Below the pieces are notes generated by a model. It saw only the letters and a list, made by a program, of their open reading frames with translations. It ran no database searches and was not told where the DNA came from. The position numbers were made by a program, and so were the translations under genes. Shown in pieces: positions 15,683 through 24,032 of a stretch of 64,000 bases of DNA (positions within the stretch are counted from its first letter, which is position 1; every line of letters begins with the position of its first letter). Source of the stretch: Streptomyces caniscabiei (GTDB lineage Bacteria; Actinomycetota; Actinomycetes; Streptomycetales; Streptomycetaceae); contig NZ_JABXWI010000007.1 in assembly GCF_014930365.1 (NCBI RefSeq), positions 186,001-250,000 of the forward strand, read 5' to 3'.

Positions 15683-16909
15683 TCAGTCCGTGGCCTCCGC
15701 CAGCAGCTTCTGGATGCGGGAGACGCCCTCGACGAGATCCTCGTCACCCAGGGCGTACGACAGACGCAGATAGCCGGGGGTGCCGAAGGCCTCGCCGGGG
15801 ACGACCGCGACCTCGGCCTCCTCCAGGATCAGCGCGGCCAGCTCGACCGTGTCCTGGGGGCGCTTGCCGCGGATCTCCTTGCCGATCAGCTCCTTCACCG
15901 ACGGGTAGGCGTAGAACGCGCCCTCGGGCTCCGGGCAGAACACACCGTCGATCTCGTTGAGCATCCGCACGATCGTCTTGCGGCGGCGGTCGAAGGCCTC
16001 CTTCATCTTCTCGACGGCCGACAGGTCGCCGGAGACGGCGGCCAGCGCGGCCACCTGCGCCACGTTGGAGACGTTCGACGTGGCGTGCGACTGGAGGTTG
16101 GTCGCGGCCTTGACGACGTCCTTGGGGCCGATGACCCAGCCCACGCGCCAGCCGGTCATCGCGTACGTCTTCGCGACACCGTTGACCACGATGGTCTTGT
16201 CGGCCAGCTCGGGGACGACCACCGGCAGCGAGTGGAACTCGGCGTCCCCGTAGACCAGGTGCTCGTAGATCTCGTCGGTCAGGACCCACAGGCCCTTCTC
16301 GGCGGCCCAGCGGCCGATCTCCTCGACCTGCGCGCGCGTGTAGACCGCGCCGGTCGGGTTGGAGGGGGAGACGAAGAGGAGCACCTTCGTGTTCTCGGTG
16401 CGGGCCGCCTCCAGCTGCTCGACGGAGACCCGGTAGCCCGTGGTCTCGTCGGCGACGACCTCGACCGGGACACCGCCGGCGAGACGGATCGACTCCGGGT
16501 ACGTCGTCCAGTACGGCGCCGGGACGATGACCTCGTCGCCCGGGTCGAGGATCGCGGCGAACGCCTCGTAGATGGCCTGCTTGCCGCCGTTGGTGACGAG
16601 GACCTGCGACGCGTCGACCTCGTAGCCGGAGTCGCGCAGGGTCTTCGCGGCGATCGCGGCCTTCAGCTCGGGCAGACCACCGGCCGGCGTGTAGCGGTGG
16701 TACTTCGGGTTCTTGCAGGCCTCGACGGCCGCCTCGACGATGTAGTCCGGGGTCGGGAAGTCGGGCTCACCGGCGCCGAAGCCGATCACCGGGCGCCCGG
16801 CGGCCTTGAGGGCCTTGGCCTTGGCGTCCACGGCGAGGGTGGCGGACTCGGAGATCGCGCCGATGCGCGCGGAGACCCGGCGCTCGGTGGGAGGGGTTGC
16901 AGCGCTCAT
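15683..16909 (-). CDS. aspC: Aspartate aminotransferase (class I, subgroup Ib)
   Basis: 408-residue pyridoxal-phosphate aminotransferase interconverting aspartate and oxaloacetate. PLP site: Lys247 in NGVAKTYAMTGWRVGW; substrate and cofactor contacts Asn184 (SPSNPTGA), Asp212 and Tyr215 (TDEIYEHL), and the C-terminal GYLRLSYAL arginine. ATG 16909 (MSAATPPTERRV) gives the usual length in Streptomyces; an ATG nine bases upstream is possible. Sits divergent from tRNA-Trp/secE, the conserved Streptomyces order. Confidence 0.95.
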   Translation of the reverse strand: MSAATPPTERRVSARIGAISESATLAVDAKAKALKAAGRPVIGFGAGEPDFPTPDYIVEAAVEACKNPKYHRYTPAGGLPELKAAIAAKTLRDSGYEVDASQVLVTNGGKQAIYEAFAAILDPGDEVIVPAPYWTTYPESIRLAGGVPVEVVADETTGYRVSVEQLEAARTENTKVLLFVSPSNPTGAVYTRAQVEEIGRWAAEKGLWVLTDEIYEHLVYGDAEFHSLPVVVPELADKTIVVNGVAKTYAMTGWRVGWVIGPKDVVKAATNLQSHATSNVSNVAQVAALAAVSGDLSAVEKMKEAFDRRRKTIVRMLNEIDGVFCPEPEGAFYAYPSVKELIGKEIRGKRPQDTVELAALILEEAEVAVVPGEAFGTPGYLRLSYALGDEDLVEGVSRIQKLLAEATD

Positions 16910-17044
16910 GGACCCCATCGTTTCAGACAGGAAACGCGCCGGGCACGCGGGTTTCACAGACTGAACAGCAAAGGAACAACCGTCCGTATCCGCGGCCGGA
17001 AACAGTCGATCTTCGACGAGCAACGCCCCTGCGGACGCTTTCTG

Positions 17045-17074
17045 TTCGACGACAGGCCTCGGACCACGTATGCT
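17045..17074 (+). promoter_or_regulatory. Candidate promoter upstream of tRNA-Trp/secE
   Basis: TTCGAC, 18 bases, TATGCT. It lies about 87 bases before the tRNA. A second possible -10 (TACGTT, 17140-17145) is closer but has no recognisable -35. Pattern match only. Confidence 0.3.
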
Positions 17075-17160
17075 CTCTCCTCGTTGGCCTTCACCGGCCG
17101 CGCCCTCCAGGTGCACACCGAGCACTCGGTCGGATGCGGTACGTTGGGGGAGAACCGCAA

Positions 17161-17233
17161 AGGGTCGTAGCTCAATTGGTAGAGCACTGGTCTCCAAAAC
17201 CAGCGGTTGGGGGTTCAAGTCCCTCCGGCCCTG
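17161..17233 (+). tRNA. tRNA-Trp (CCA)
   Basis: 73 nt. Acceptor arms AGGGTCG (17161-17167) and CGGCCCT (17226-17232) with one G-U; discriminator G; anticodon loop CTCCAAA with CCA at 17194-17196; T-arm GGTTCAAGTCC. Precedes secE, the usual bacterial arrangement. Confidence 0.96.
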
Positions 17234-17347
17234 CTACACACTCCTCACGCCAGGATGTGTGCGCATGTACGTACAGCAATGTTCCGCCGTGCGGCTCAGA
17301 CCGGGCGCGGCACGGCCACGACCCGGACCGGAATCAGGTGAGGATGA

Positions 17348-17635
17348 ATGACGGACGCCGTGGGCTCCATCGACACGCCTGATGCCCAGGACGAGGTGCC
17401 CGAGGACAAGAAGAAGACCCGCAAGGGCGGCAAGCGTGCCAAGAAGGGCCCGCTGAAGCGCCTCGCGCTCTTCTACCGCCAGATCGTCGCGGAGCTGCGG
17501 AAGGTCGTCTGGCCGACCCGCTCCCAGCTGACGACCTACACCACGGTGGTCATCGTCTTCGTCGTCATCATGATCGGTCTCGTCACTGTGATTGACTTCG
17601 GCCTCGACAAGGCCGCCAAGTACGTCTTCGGCTGA
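17348..17635 (+). CDS. secE: Preprotein translocase subunit SecE
   Basis: 95-residue single-span essential subunit of the SecYEG channel. A charged Lys-rich N-terminal half (DKKKTRKGGKRAKKG) precedes the conserved amphipathic helix VAELRKVVWPTRSQL and one membrane helix (about residues 63-85). ATG 17348 has an AGGTGAGG site upstream. Cotranscribed with nusG 76 bases downstream, although a hairpin lies between them. Confidence 0.96.
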   Translation: MTDAVGSIDTPDAQDEVPEDKKKTRKGGKRAKKGPLKRLALFYRQIVAELRKVVWPTRSQLTTYTTVVIVFVVIMIGLVTVIDFGLDKAAKYVFG

Positions 17636-17642
17636 GCCGAGA

Positions 17643-17675
17643 GCGAAGGGCGCCGTTACCTGGCGCCCCTTTCGC
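17643..17675 (+). terminator. Hairpin between secE and nusG
   Basis: GCGAA and GGGCGCC arms pair with GGCGCCC and TTCGC with one bulged C. Probably a partial terminator or processing site inside the secE-nusG transcript. Confidence 0.5.
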
Positions 17676-17711
17676 GTGTTCCACCCCCATGATCCAGGAA
17701 GAAGCAGCCAC

Positions 17712-18575
17712 GTGTCTGACCCGAACCTGAAGGACGCCATGGAGCCTCGCGGTGAAGGTGCCGAGTCCGTGGACGACGAACTCGACATCGTCGAGGGCGC
17801 GGACTCCGAGGACGACGTCGACGAGTTCGAGGCTGCCGAGGCCGAGGCGGGGGAGCCGGCCGAGGAAGAGGCCCTGCACGTCGAGGACGACTCCGACGAA
17901 GCGGACGCCGACGAGGACGAGGCGGCCGACGAGGCCGTCGAGGAGGAGACCGAGCCGGTCGACCCCGTCGAGGCCCTTCGTGAGGAACTGCGCACCCTGC
18001 CCGGTGAGTGGTACGTCATCCACACGTACGCCGGTTACGAGAACCGCGTGAAGACCAACCTCGAACAGCGTGCCGTCTCGCTGAACGTCGAGGACTTCAT
18101 CTTCCAGGCCGAGGTGCCGCAGGAAGAGGTCGCGCAGATCAAGAACGGCGAGCGCAAGACGATCCGCCAGAACAAGCTCCCCGGATACGTTCTTGTCCGC
18201 ATGGACCTGACGAACGAGTCCTGGGGCGTCGTCCGCAACACCCCCGGCGTCACCGGCTTCGTGGGCAACGCCTACGACCCGTACCCGCTGACCCTGGACG
18301 AGATCGTCAAGATGCTCGCGCCGGAGGCCGAGGAGAAGGCCGCCCGCGAGGCCGCCGAGGCCGAGGGCAAGCCGGCTCCCGCCCGCAAGGTCGAGGTCCA
18401 GGTGCTGGACTTCGAGGTCGGCGACTCGGTCACCGTCACGGACGGCCCGTTCGCCACGCTCCAGGCGACCATCAACGAGATCAACGCGGACTCGAAGAAG
18501 GTCAAGGGCCTCGTGGAGATCTTCGGCCGCGAGACTCCGGTCGAGCTGTCGTTCGACCAGATCCAGAAGAACTGA
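17712..18575 (+). CDS. nusG: Transcription termination/antitermination factor NusG
   Basis: 287-residue NusG that binds RNA polymerase and couples it to Rho or the ribosome. An acidic Glu/Asp-rich extension of about 90 residues precedes the NGN domain, which starts at GEWYVIHTYAGYENRVKTNL; FPGY-type segment LPGYVLVRMDL and GFVG follow. The C-terminal KOW domain is FEVGDSVTVTDGPFATLQATI. GTG 17712 keeps the whole acidic tail, as in other Streptomyces NusG proteins. An AGGAAG site lies upstream. Confidence 0.96.
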   Translation: MSDPNLKDAMEPRGEGAESVDDELDIVEGADSEDDVDEFEAAEAEAGEPAEEEALHVEDDSDEADADEDEAADEAVEEETEPVDPVEALREELRTLPGEWYVIHTYAGYENRVKTNLEQRAVSLNVEDFIFQAEVPQEEVAQIKNGERKTIRQNKLPGYVLVRMDLTNESWGVVRNTPGVTGFVGNAYDPYPLTLDEIVKMLAPEAEEKAAREAAEAEGKPAPARKVEVQVLDFEVGDSVTVTDGPFATLQATINEINADSKKVKGLVEIFGRETPVELSFDQIQKN

Positions 18576-18605
18576 GTCTCTTCGGAGCTACGCAAACCCA
18601 CGCTT

Positions 18606-18656
18606 CCGACCAGGTCGGGCGAGCTGTCCGCAGCTTGTCTGACCTGCTCGGTTTTT
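18606..18656 (+). terminator. Terminator/attenuator between nusG and rplK
   Basis: Outer arms CCGA and CAGGTC pair with GACCTG and TCGG, enclosing an inner AGCTG/CAGCT hairpin, and a run of five T follows at 18652-18656. One of the few classic T-tailed terminators in this window. Confidence 0.72.
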
Positions 18657-18752
18657 AGCCGCGCATCTATACCCGCTATCGTTGTGCGGTATGCCTTCAT
18701 CTGGCCGCGAACCGGATGAGGGCGCACTCGAATCGAAAGGACCCGGAGAGTA

Positions 18753-19187
18753 ATGCCTCCCAAGAAGAAGAAGGTCACGGGGCTCATCAAGCTCCAGATC
18801 CAGGCCGGCGCGGCCAACCCGGCTCCGCCGGTCGGCCCCGCGCTCGGTCAGCACGGCGTCAACATCATGGAGTTCTGCAAGGCCTACAACGCCGCGACCG
18901 AGTCGCAGCGCGGGTGGGTCATCCCGGTGGAGATCACGGTCTACGAGGACCGCTCCTTCACCTTCGTCACCAAGACGCCCCCGGCCGCCAAGATGATCCT
19001 CAAGGCCGCGGGTATCGAGAAGGGCTCCGGCGAGCCGCACAAGACCAAGGTCGCCAAGATCACCGAGGCGCAGGTCCGCGAGATCGCCACGACGAAGATG
19101 CCCGACCTCAACGCCAACGACCTGGACGCCGCCGCGAAGATCATCGCCGGTACCGCGCGTTCCATGGGCGTCACGGTCGAGGGCTGA
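18753..19187 (+). CDS. rplK: 50S ribosomal protein L11
   Basis: 144-residue L11, the thiostrepton-binding stalk-base protein contacting 23S rRNA in the GTPase centre. Landmarks: KLQIQAGAANPAPPVGPALGQHGVNIMEFCK with the conserved Pro-rich N-terminal loop, and the RNA-binding C-terminal domain (KAAGIEKGSGEPHKTKVAKI, GTARSMGVTVEG). GGAGAG precedes ATG 18753. First gene of the rplKA pair. Confidence 0.97.
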   Translation: MPPKKKKVTGLIKLQIQAGAANPAPPVGPALGQHGVNIMEFCKAYNAATESQRGWVIPVEITVYEDRSFTFVTKTPPAAKMILKAAGIEKGSGEPHKTKVAKITEAQVREIATTKMPDLNANDLDAAAKIIAGTARSMGVTVEG

Positions 19188-19205
19188 ACCCCACCTTCGT
19201 AGAAC

Positions 19206-19230
19206 CATGCGGCTCACGCAGCCGCACGTG
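19206..19230 (+). other. Hairpin in rplK-rplA spacer
   Basis: ATGCGGCT and AGCCGCA arms with a CACGC loop. L1 is known to repress its own operon in other bacteria by binding mRNA; whether this stem is such a site is not shown by the sequence. Confidence 0.35.
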
Positions 19231-19286
19231 GTAGGGCCTGCTCGGCCCGTACACCACGACTCCTTTCAGAACACACAGGAGCAGTT

Positions 19287-20012
19287 GTGAGCAAGCGCAG
19301 CAAGGCTCTCCGCGCTGCGGACGCCAAGGTCGACCGGGACAAGCTCTACGCCCCGCTCGAGGCCGTCCGTCTCGCCAAGGAGACCTCCACCTCCAAGTTC
19401 GACGGCACCGTCGAGGTCGCCTTCCGTCTGGGTGTCGACCCGCGCAAGGCCGACCAGATGGTTCGTGGCACCGTGAACCTCCCGCACGGCACCGGTAAGA
19501 CCGCCCGGGTCCTGGTCTTCGCGACCGGTGACCGTGCCGAGGCCGCGACCGCCGCCGGCGCCGACATCGTCGGCTCCGACGAACTGATCGACGAGGTGGC
19601 GAAGGGCCGCCTGGACTTCGACGCCGTCGTCGCCACCCCGGACCTCATGGGCAAGGTCGGCCGCCTCGGCCGCGTGCTCGGTCCCCGTGGTCTCATGCCG
19701 AACCCCAAGACCGGCACCGTGACCCCGGATGTCGTGAAGGCCGTCAACGACATCAAGGGCGGCAAGATCGAGTTCCGCGTCGACAAGCACTCGAACCTGC
19801 ACTTCATCATCGGCAAGACGTCGTTCGACGACACCAAGCTGGTGGAGAACTACGCCGCGGCGCTGGAGGAGATCCTCCGTCTGAAGCCGTCGGCCGCGAA
19901 GGGTCGCTACATCAAGAAGGCCGCGATCAGCACCACGATCGGCCCCGGCATTCCGATCGACTCCAACCGCACCCGCAACCTCCTCGTCGAGGAGGACCCG
20001 GCCGCCGTCTGA
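19287..20012 (+). CDS. rplA: 50S ribosomal protein L1
   Basis: 241-residue L1, which forms the mobile L1 stalk and helps release deacylated tRNA. GTG 19287 with AGGAG six bases upstream. Conserved segments: FRLGVDPRKADQMVRGTVNLPHGTGK, ATPDLMGKVGRLGRVLGPRGLMPNPKTGTVT, and the C-terminal SAAKGRYIKKAAISTTIGPGIPID. Followed by a very strong terminator, so rplKA is separated from the rest of the cluster. Confidence 0.97.
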   Translation: MSKRSKALRAADAKVDRDKLYAPLEAVRLAKETSTSKFDGTVEVAFRLGVDPRKADQMVRGTVNLPHGTGKTARVLVFATGDRAEAATAAGADIVGSDELIDEVAKGRLDFDAVVATPDLMGKVGRLGRVLGPRGLMPNPKTGTVTPDVVKAVNDIKGGKIEFRVDKHSNLHFIIGKTSFDDTKLVENYAAALEEILRLKPSAAKGRYIKKAAISTTIGPGIPIDSNRTRNLLVEEDPAAV

Positions 20013-20056
20013 GCCTGACGCTCACCGGCAGCCGCGTCGCGGACGCACAGCCCGAG

Positions 20057-20098
20057 GACGAGCCCCGCACCTTTCGAGGTGCGGGGCTCGTCCCTTTT
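20057..20098 (+). terminator. Strong terminator after rplA
   Basis: A perfect stem of at least 15 bp (GACGAGCCCCGCACC with GGTGCGGGGCTCGTC, 20057-20071 and 20078-20092), loop TTTCGA, then CCTTTTC. Confidence 0.78.
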
Positions 20099-20216
20099 CG
20101 GCACAGGGACATACGGGCTTCGTGCGGGTCTTTCCGGCGTACGGGTGGGCATACCCGCGCCACTGTGCTGCCCTGGTGTGTGGAGGACGGTGAATCTCCC
20201 TGGGGGGTGGGGACGG

Positions 20217-21086
20217 ATGACCAGGACGACCATGTGTCGCCGTACGGCTGTGTCGTTCGCGGTGGTGGCCGCGCTGACGGGGGTGGTGGCCTGCGGCTCC
20301 TCGGGCTCGGGCGAGGGCGACGGGGGCGATCCGTTCGCGGCGCTGAAGCTCGCGGACGCGTCGACCCGTGACGCGGACTCGTCGAGGATCGAGTCCACCG
20401 GCGACCTGGGCGGGCTGATGTCCATCGAGGCGGACGGCGTGGTCGACTGGGCCGACGGCCTCGACGGCACCATGACCATCACCTACACCGGCGGACAGGC
20501 GGCCGAGCAGATGCGCTCCCTCGGCATCACCTCGACCGAGGCCCGCTATCTGCCCGACGCCTACTACGCGGACATGGGCGACCTGTTCGCCGGGCGGTAC
20601 GGCGGCAAGCGGTGGATCAGGTACGCGTACGAGGACATGGACGAGATGATCGGCGGGGCCTCCGGCGCCTATGTGCAGGAGCACTTCAAGAGCGTCACAC
20701 CGAACCAGTCCGTCCGGCTCCTGCTGGCCTCCGGCGACGTCGAGAAGGTCGGCGAGGAGGACGTGCGCGGGGAGCGGACCGCGCACTACTCCGGCGCCGT
20801 GGACGTCGCCGACCTCCAGGAGCGGAACGCGAACCTCGGCGAGGAGATGCGGGCCCGACTGGAGGAGCAGCTCGCCGCGTCCGGCATCACCACCGTCGAC
20901 ATCGACCTCTGGATCGACGACGACCATCTGCTGGTCAAGAAGGTCGAGAAGGCCGACACCGCGAACGGCACGGTGAACTCCACGGTCCACTACAGCGACT
21001 ACGGCGTCGACGTCTCCACCGACGAGCCGCCGGCCGCCGAGACGGTCGACTACAAGGACCTGATGAGGAACCTGCCGACGAGCTGA
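20217..21086 (+). CDS. Putative lipoprotein (first of tandem pair)
   Basis: 289-residue predicted lipoprotein. Signal peptide MTRTTMCRRTAVSFAVVAALTGVVAC ends with the lipobox cysteine at residue 26, followed by a GSSGSGEGDGGD linker. The mature domain has a pattern of paired beta-strand segments (DGVVDWADGLDGTMTITYT, EDVRGERTAHYSGAVD, VDIDLWIDDDHLLVKKVEK) like LppX/LprG-type lipoproteins. ATG 20217 fits the signal length; a G-rich stretch precedes it. Tandem with a related gene 80 bases downstream; function unknown. Confidence 0.8.
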   Translation: MTRTTMCRRTAVSFAVVAALTGVVACGSSGSGEGDGGDPFAALKLADASTRDADSSRIESTGDLGGLMSIEADGVVDWADGLDGTMTITYTGGQAAEQMRSLGITSTEARYLPDAYYADMGDLFAGRYGGKRWIRYAYEDMDEMIGGASGAYVQEHFKSVTPNQSVRLLLASGDVEKVGEEDVRGERTAHYSGAVDVADLQERNANLGEEMRARLEEQLAASGITTVDIDLWIDDDHLLVKKVEKADTANGTVNSTVHYSDYGVDVSTDEPPAAETVDYKDLMRNLPTS

Positions 21087-21166
21087 ATTCGCAGGACAGC
21101 CACACCCGGGCGGCGCTAGTGTCCAGCCGTCCCACAGAGGTGGGTCGTGAGGGACCAGGGGGACAT

Positions 21167-22102
21167 ATGAGGTTTGCCGCGTACGGCTCCGTAGGCTCCG
21201 TACATCGTCGCGGGGCCGTCGGCGTCGCCGTCGTGGCCGCGCTGCTCGGCGGGGCCACCGCCTGCGGCACGGAGGCGCGGGCCGAGGCGGAGCCGAAGAC
21301 GCCCGCCGAGGCCGTGGCCCGGGCCGCCGAGCGGACGACGGACGTCACGTCGCTGCGGTACCGGGTGAGGGGCACGCTGCCCGGGCACGGGAAGGTGCGG
21401 GCCGAGGCGTCCATGGGTGTGCGGCCGTCCGTGCTGCGCATGGAAGTGACCGGGCTGGGGGCGAGCGAGGAGGGCTCCGTCGAGATCCGCTTCGTGGACA
21501 AGGCCATGTACACCGAGCTGGACGAGGCAACTCTCGGCGCCGCCGGGCTCGTGGGGGTGGAGACCGCCGGCAGGCACTGGCTCCGGGCGGCACCGGCCGC
21601 GTGGGGCGGCCTCAGCGTGGACAACCAGTCCTATCGGGTCCTGCCCCGGCAGCTGGAGGGCAGCCCGCTGGTGCAGTCCACGATCCTGAACGGCGCCGAG
21701 GACCTGCGGGAGGCCGGCACCGAGACGGTGGACGGCACCCGCACCACCCGCTATCGGGGCACGGTCACGGCCAAGGGGCTGAGGACGGCCCAGGGAACCG
21801 CCAAGGGCAAGAAGGCATGGGACCTCGCGACCAACAGCTTCGACCAGTTCAGGGCGCTGGGCCTGAAGGTCGGGAGCGCGCTCACCATGGAGCTCTGGGT
21901 CGACGAGGACGGCGGGACCAGACAGTTCCGGCTGCGCGGGGAGACCAGCACACTGGACAAGAAGGGGCGCTGGGTCGACACCGGTCCCCTCGACATGACC
22001 GTCACCTTCCTGGCCGTCGACCCGTCCGTGTCCGTCGAGCCCCCGGCGGCCGACGACACCGTGGACCTCGACGAGGTGGCGGGCCGGCCCGGATCCGGCT
22101 GA
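21167..22102 (+). CDS. Putative lipoprotein (second of tandem pair)
   Basis: 311-residue predicted lipoprotein. Signal peptide ends GVAVVAALLGGATAC with the lipobox cysteine near residue 32. The mature part repeats the architecture of the preceding gene: SLRYRVRGTLPGHGKVRAEA, TETVDGTRTTRYRGTVTAKG corresponding to EDVRGERTAHYSGAVD, and LTMELWVDEDGGTRQFRL corresponding to VDIDLWIDDDHLL, so the two are probably paralogs. AGGGGGAC precedes ATG 21167. Function unknown. Confidence 0.8.
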   Translation: MRFAAYGSVGSVHRRGAVGVAVVAALLGGATACGTEARAEAEPKTPAEAVARAAERTTDVTSLRYRVRGTLPGHGKVRAEASMGVRPSVLRMEVTGLGASEEGSVEIRFVDKAMYTELDEATLGAAGLVGVETAGRHWLRAAPAAWGGLSVDNQSYRVLPRQLEGSPLVQSTILNGAEDLREAGTETVDGTRTTRYRGTVTAKGLRTAQGTAKGKKAWDLATNSFDQFRALGLKVGSALTMELWVDEDGGTRQFRLRGETSTLDKKGRWVDTGPLDMTVTFLAVDPSVSVEPPAADDTVDLDEVAGRPGSG

Positions 22103-22125
22103 GCCGCGGCCTTTGGGGAGCGGAT

Positions 22126-22155
22126 TTGCTTGACACGTCGTGTGTCATCTAATCT
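22126..22155 (+). promoter_or_regulatory. rplJL promoter
   Basis: A consensus TTGACA (22130-22135) lies upstream of TAATCT (22150-22155). That spacing is only 14; TTGCTT at 22126-22131 gives 18. Between the boxes GACAC and GTGTC (22132-22136, 22142-22146) form a small inverted repeat. Confidence 0.5.
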
Positions 22156-22156
22156 T

Positions 22157-22397
22157 CCGGAGAAGCCAAAGACCGCTGGTCGTTGCCGTGCGCTTGCAAG
22201 AGGGTGCGGTGGCCGAAGGATCCGCTGAACCGCGGACGACCCGCGCAGGTGACTGTGGAAGTTGCTCCTGGTCCGGTTCCGTCATCGTACGGAATTCGTC
22301 CGGTCGAGCTACGCCCCGTGCGCCTGCGCCGGGGCGTTTCGTTCGTTCACGGCCCCTTCTGAGCGGTCCTCATCACCCGGAAGGAGGCCGACGCTCT
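22157..22397 (+). ncRNA. Ribosomal protein L10 leader
   Basis: About 240 nt of structured untranslated RNA precede rplJ. The last part holds CGCCCCG/CGGGGCG (22312-22318 with 22330-22336) followed by TTTCGTTCGTTC, an attenuator-like stem, then the rplJ ribosome-binding site. In other bacteria the L10-(L12)4 complex binds a kink-turn in this leader to repress rplJL. Assigned by position and layout, not by a covariance search. Confidence 0.5.
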
Positions 22398-22928
22398 ATG
22401 GCAAGGCCCGACAAGGCTGCCGCGGTGGCCGAGCTCACGGAGCAGTTCCGTAGCTCGAACGCCGCCGTGCTGACCGAGTACCGGGGTCTCACTGTGGCGC
22501 AGCTCAAGAACCTGCGCCGTTCGCTCGGTGAAGACGCCCAGTACGCCGTGGTGAAGAACACGCTGACCAAGATCGCGGCCAACGAGGCCGGGATCTCGAC
22601 GCTCGACGACCTGTTCAACGGTCCGACGGCGGTTGCCTTCATCACCGGTGACCCGGTGACGTCGGCGAAGGGTCTTCGTGACTTCGCCAAGGACAACCCG
22701 AACCTCGTCATCAAGGGCGGTGTCCTTGACGGCAAGGCGCTGTCCGCCGACGAGATCAAGAAGCTTGCGGACCTCGAGTCCCGCGAGGTTCTGCTCTCCA
22801 AGCTGGCGGGTGCCTTCAAGGGCAAGCAGTCCCAGACTGCTCAGCTCTTCCAGGCGCTTCCCTCGAAGCTCGTCCGCACCGTGGACGCTCTTCGCGCCAA
22901 GCAGGACGAGCAGGGCGGTGCCGAGTAA
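22398..22928 (+). CDS. rplJ: 50S ribosomal protein L10
   Basis: 176-residue L10, the base of the L7/L12 stalk. MARPDKAAAVAELTEQFRSS, then TEYRGLTVAQLKNLRRSL and YAVVKNTLTKIAA form the rRNA-binding domain; the C-terminal helix binding L12 dimers is AGAFKGKQSQTAQLFQALPS onward. AAGGAGG ten bases before ATG 22398. Its operon with rplL is set apart from rplKA by its own promoter and leader. Confidence 0.97.
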   Translation: MARPDKAAAVAELTEQFRSSNAAVLTEYRGLTVAQLKNLRRSLGEDAQYAVVKNTLTKIAANEAGISTLDDLFNGPTAVAFITGDPVTSAKGLRDFAKDNPNLVIKGGVLDGKALSADEIKKLADLESREVLLSKLAGAFKGKQSQTAQLFQALPSKLVRTVDALRAKQDEQGGAE

Positions 22929-23042
22929 CTCGGCTCGCGCATTGATCCGCGTCGCCTGAGGCGCGGGTCGTAGCGGGCCGTAAGTACGCCCGCCGTATCG
23001 ATACATCCGGCACCTGCCGAATTAGTGGAAGGATCGCCCATC

Positions 23043-23426
23043 ATGGCGAAGCTCAGCCAGGAAGACCTGCTCGCGCAGTTCGAGGAGATGACCCTCATCG
23101 AGCTCTCCGAGTTCGTGAAGGCGTTCGAGGAGAAGTTCGACGTCACCGCCGCCGCGGCCGTCGCCGTCGCCGGCCCCGCCGTCCCCGGCACCCCGGCCGA
23201 GGCCGCTGAGGAGCAGGACGAGTTCGACGTCATCCTCACCGGTGCCGGCGACAAGAAGATCCAGGTCATCAAGGTCGTGCGTGAGCTGACCTCCCTGGGC
23301 CTGAAGGAGGCCAAGGACCTCGTGGACGGCGCCCCGAAGCCCGTTCTCGAGAAGGTCGCCAAGGAGGCCGCGGAGAAGGCCGCCGAGTCCCTCAAGGGCG
23401 CCGGCGCCTCCGTCGAGGTCAAGTAA
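23043..23426 (+). CDS. rplL: 50S ribosomal protein L7/L12
   Basis: 127-residue stalk protein recruiting translational GTPases. N-terminal dimerisation domain (MAKLSQEDLLAQFEEMTLIE), an Ala/Pro/Val hinge (AAAAVAVAGPAVPGTPAEAA) and the factor-binding C-terminal domain with IQVIKVVRELTSLGLKEAKD. ATG 23043 has GGAAGGA upstream. A strong terminator ends the operon. Confidence 0.97.
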   Translation: MAKLSQEDLLAQFEEMTLIELSEFVKAFEEKFDVTAAAAVAVAGPAVPGTPAEAAEEQDEFDVILTGAGDKKIQVIKVVRELTSLGLKEAKDLVDGAPKPVLEKVAKEAAEKAAESLKGAGASVEVK

Positions 23427-23499
23427 GGCCCACGGGTCCGTACCGGACCCGCTGCTCGCCACACGGCCCCTCACATGGGGCTGTAACGCGGACGCACTG

Positions 23500-23534
23500 A
23501 AAGGCGATCACCCATGTGGGTGGTCGCCTTTCGG
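23500..23534 (+). terminator. Terminator after rplL
   Basis: AAAGGCGATCACCC (23500-23513) pairs with GGGTGGTCGCCTTT (23518-23531), one G-T, ATGT loop. The stem itself ends in a T triplet. Confidence 0.77.
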
Positions 23535-23838
23535 CGTTCGGGGACGTCGAGTGACGGCTGCCTTGCACTGTCGGTGGCGGCGAGTATGGTGATCTTCGTC
23601 GTGCCTCCGAGCACCCCTGGTGACCGGCCGCGAGTGACGATCGCAGCATCTGGTTCGGGCATGGGGGGCCTTGACGAACTGCACGCAGCGCGCAATTCTC
23701 AGGACGCGTCGTCACACGGATCCGAACTCCGAGGCATGGATCGACGGCGAAGAGGGCAGTATCGATGTGCATCGAGGGCGTGGCTTGCCGCAGGCGTTGA
23801 GGAACAACGAGGGTTTCCGAGGGTCCGTAAACCCGCAC
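23535..23838. other. Long gene-free spacer upstream of rpoB
   Basis: Just over 300 bases with no coding signal. Short frames lack ribosome-binding sites. TTGACG at 23671-23676 resembles a -35 box, but the matching -10 position (AATTCT) is poor. Confidence 0.5.
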
Positions 23839-23867
23839 TGGACATCAGTGGGCCAACTGGCTACACT
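23839..23867 (+). promoter_or_regulatory. Candidate rpoBC promoter
   Basis: TGGACA (23839-23844), 17 bases, TACACT (23862-23867). This would give an untranslated leader of about 160 nt before the TTG start of rpoB. Confidence 0.42.
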
Positions 23868-24032
23868 GACCCTTTGCGCTGCCTGTTAGCTGCCTCCTGC
23901 CCGTCACCAGGGGCATGCCCTCGCTCGAGCACCGACGATTGAACGTCCCTCACCTGGGGCTTTCCATCTCCGCGCCCGGTCGAGGGGGCCGGTACGCGCG
24001 TAGTGAGTCCGAGCCCTCGGAAGGACCCCCTC

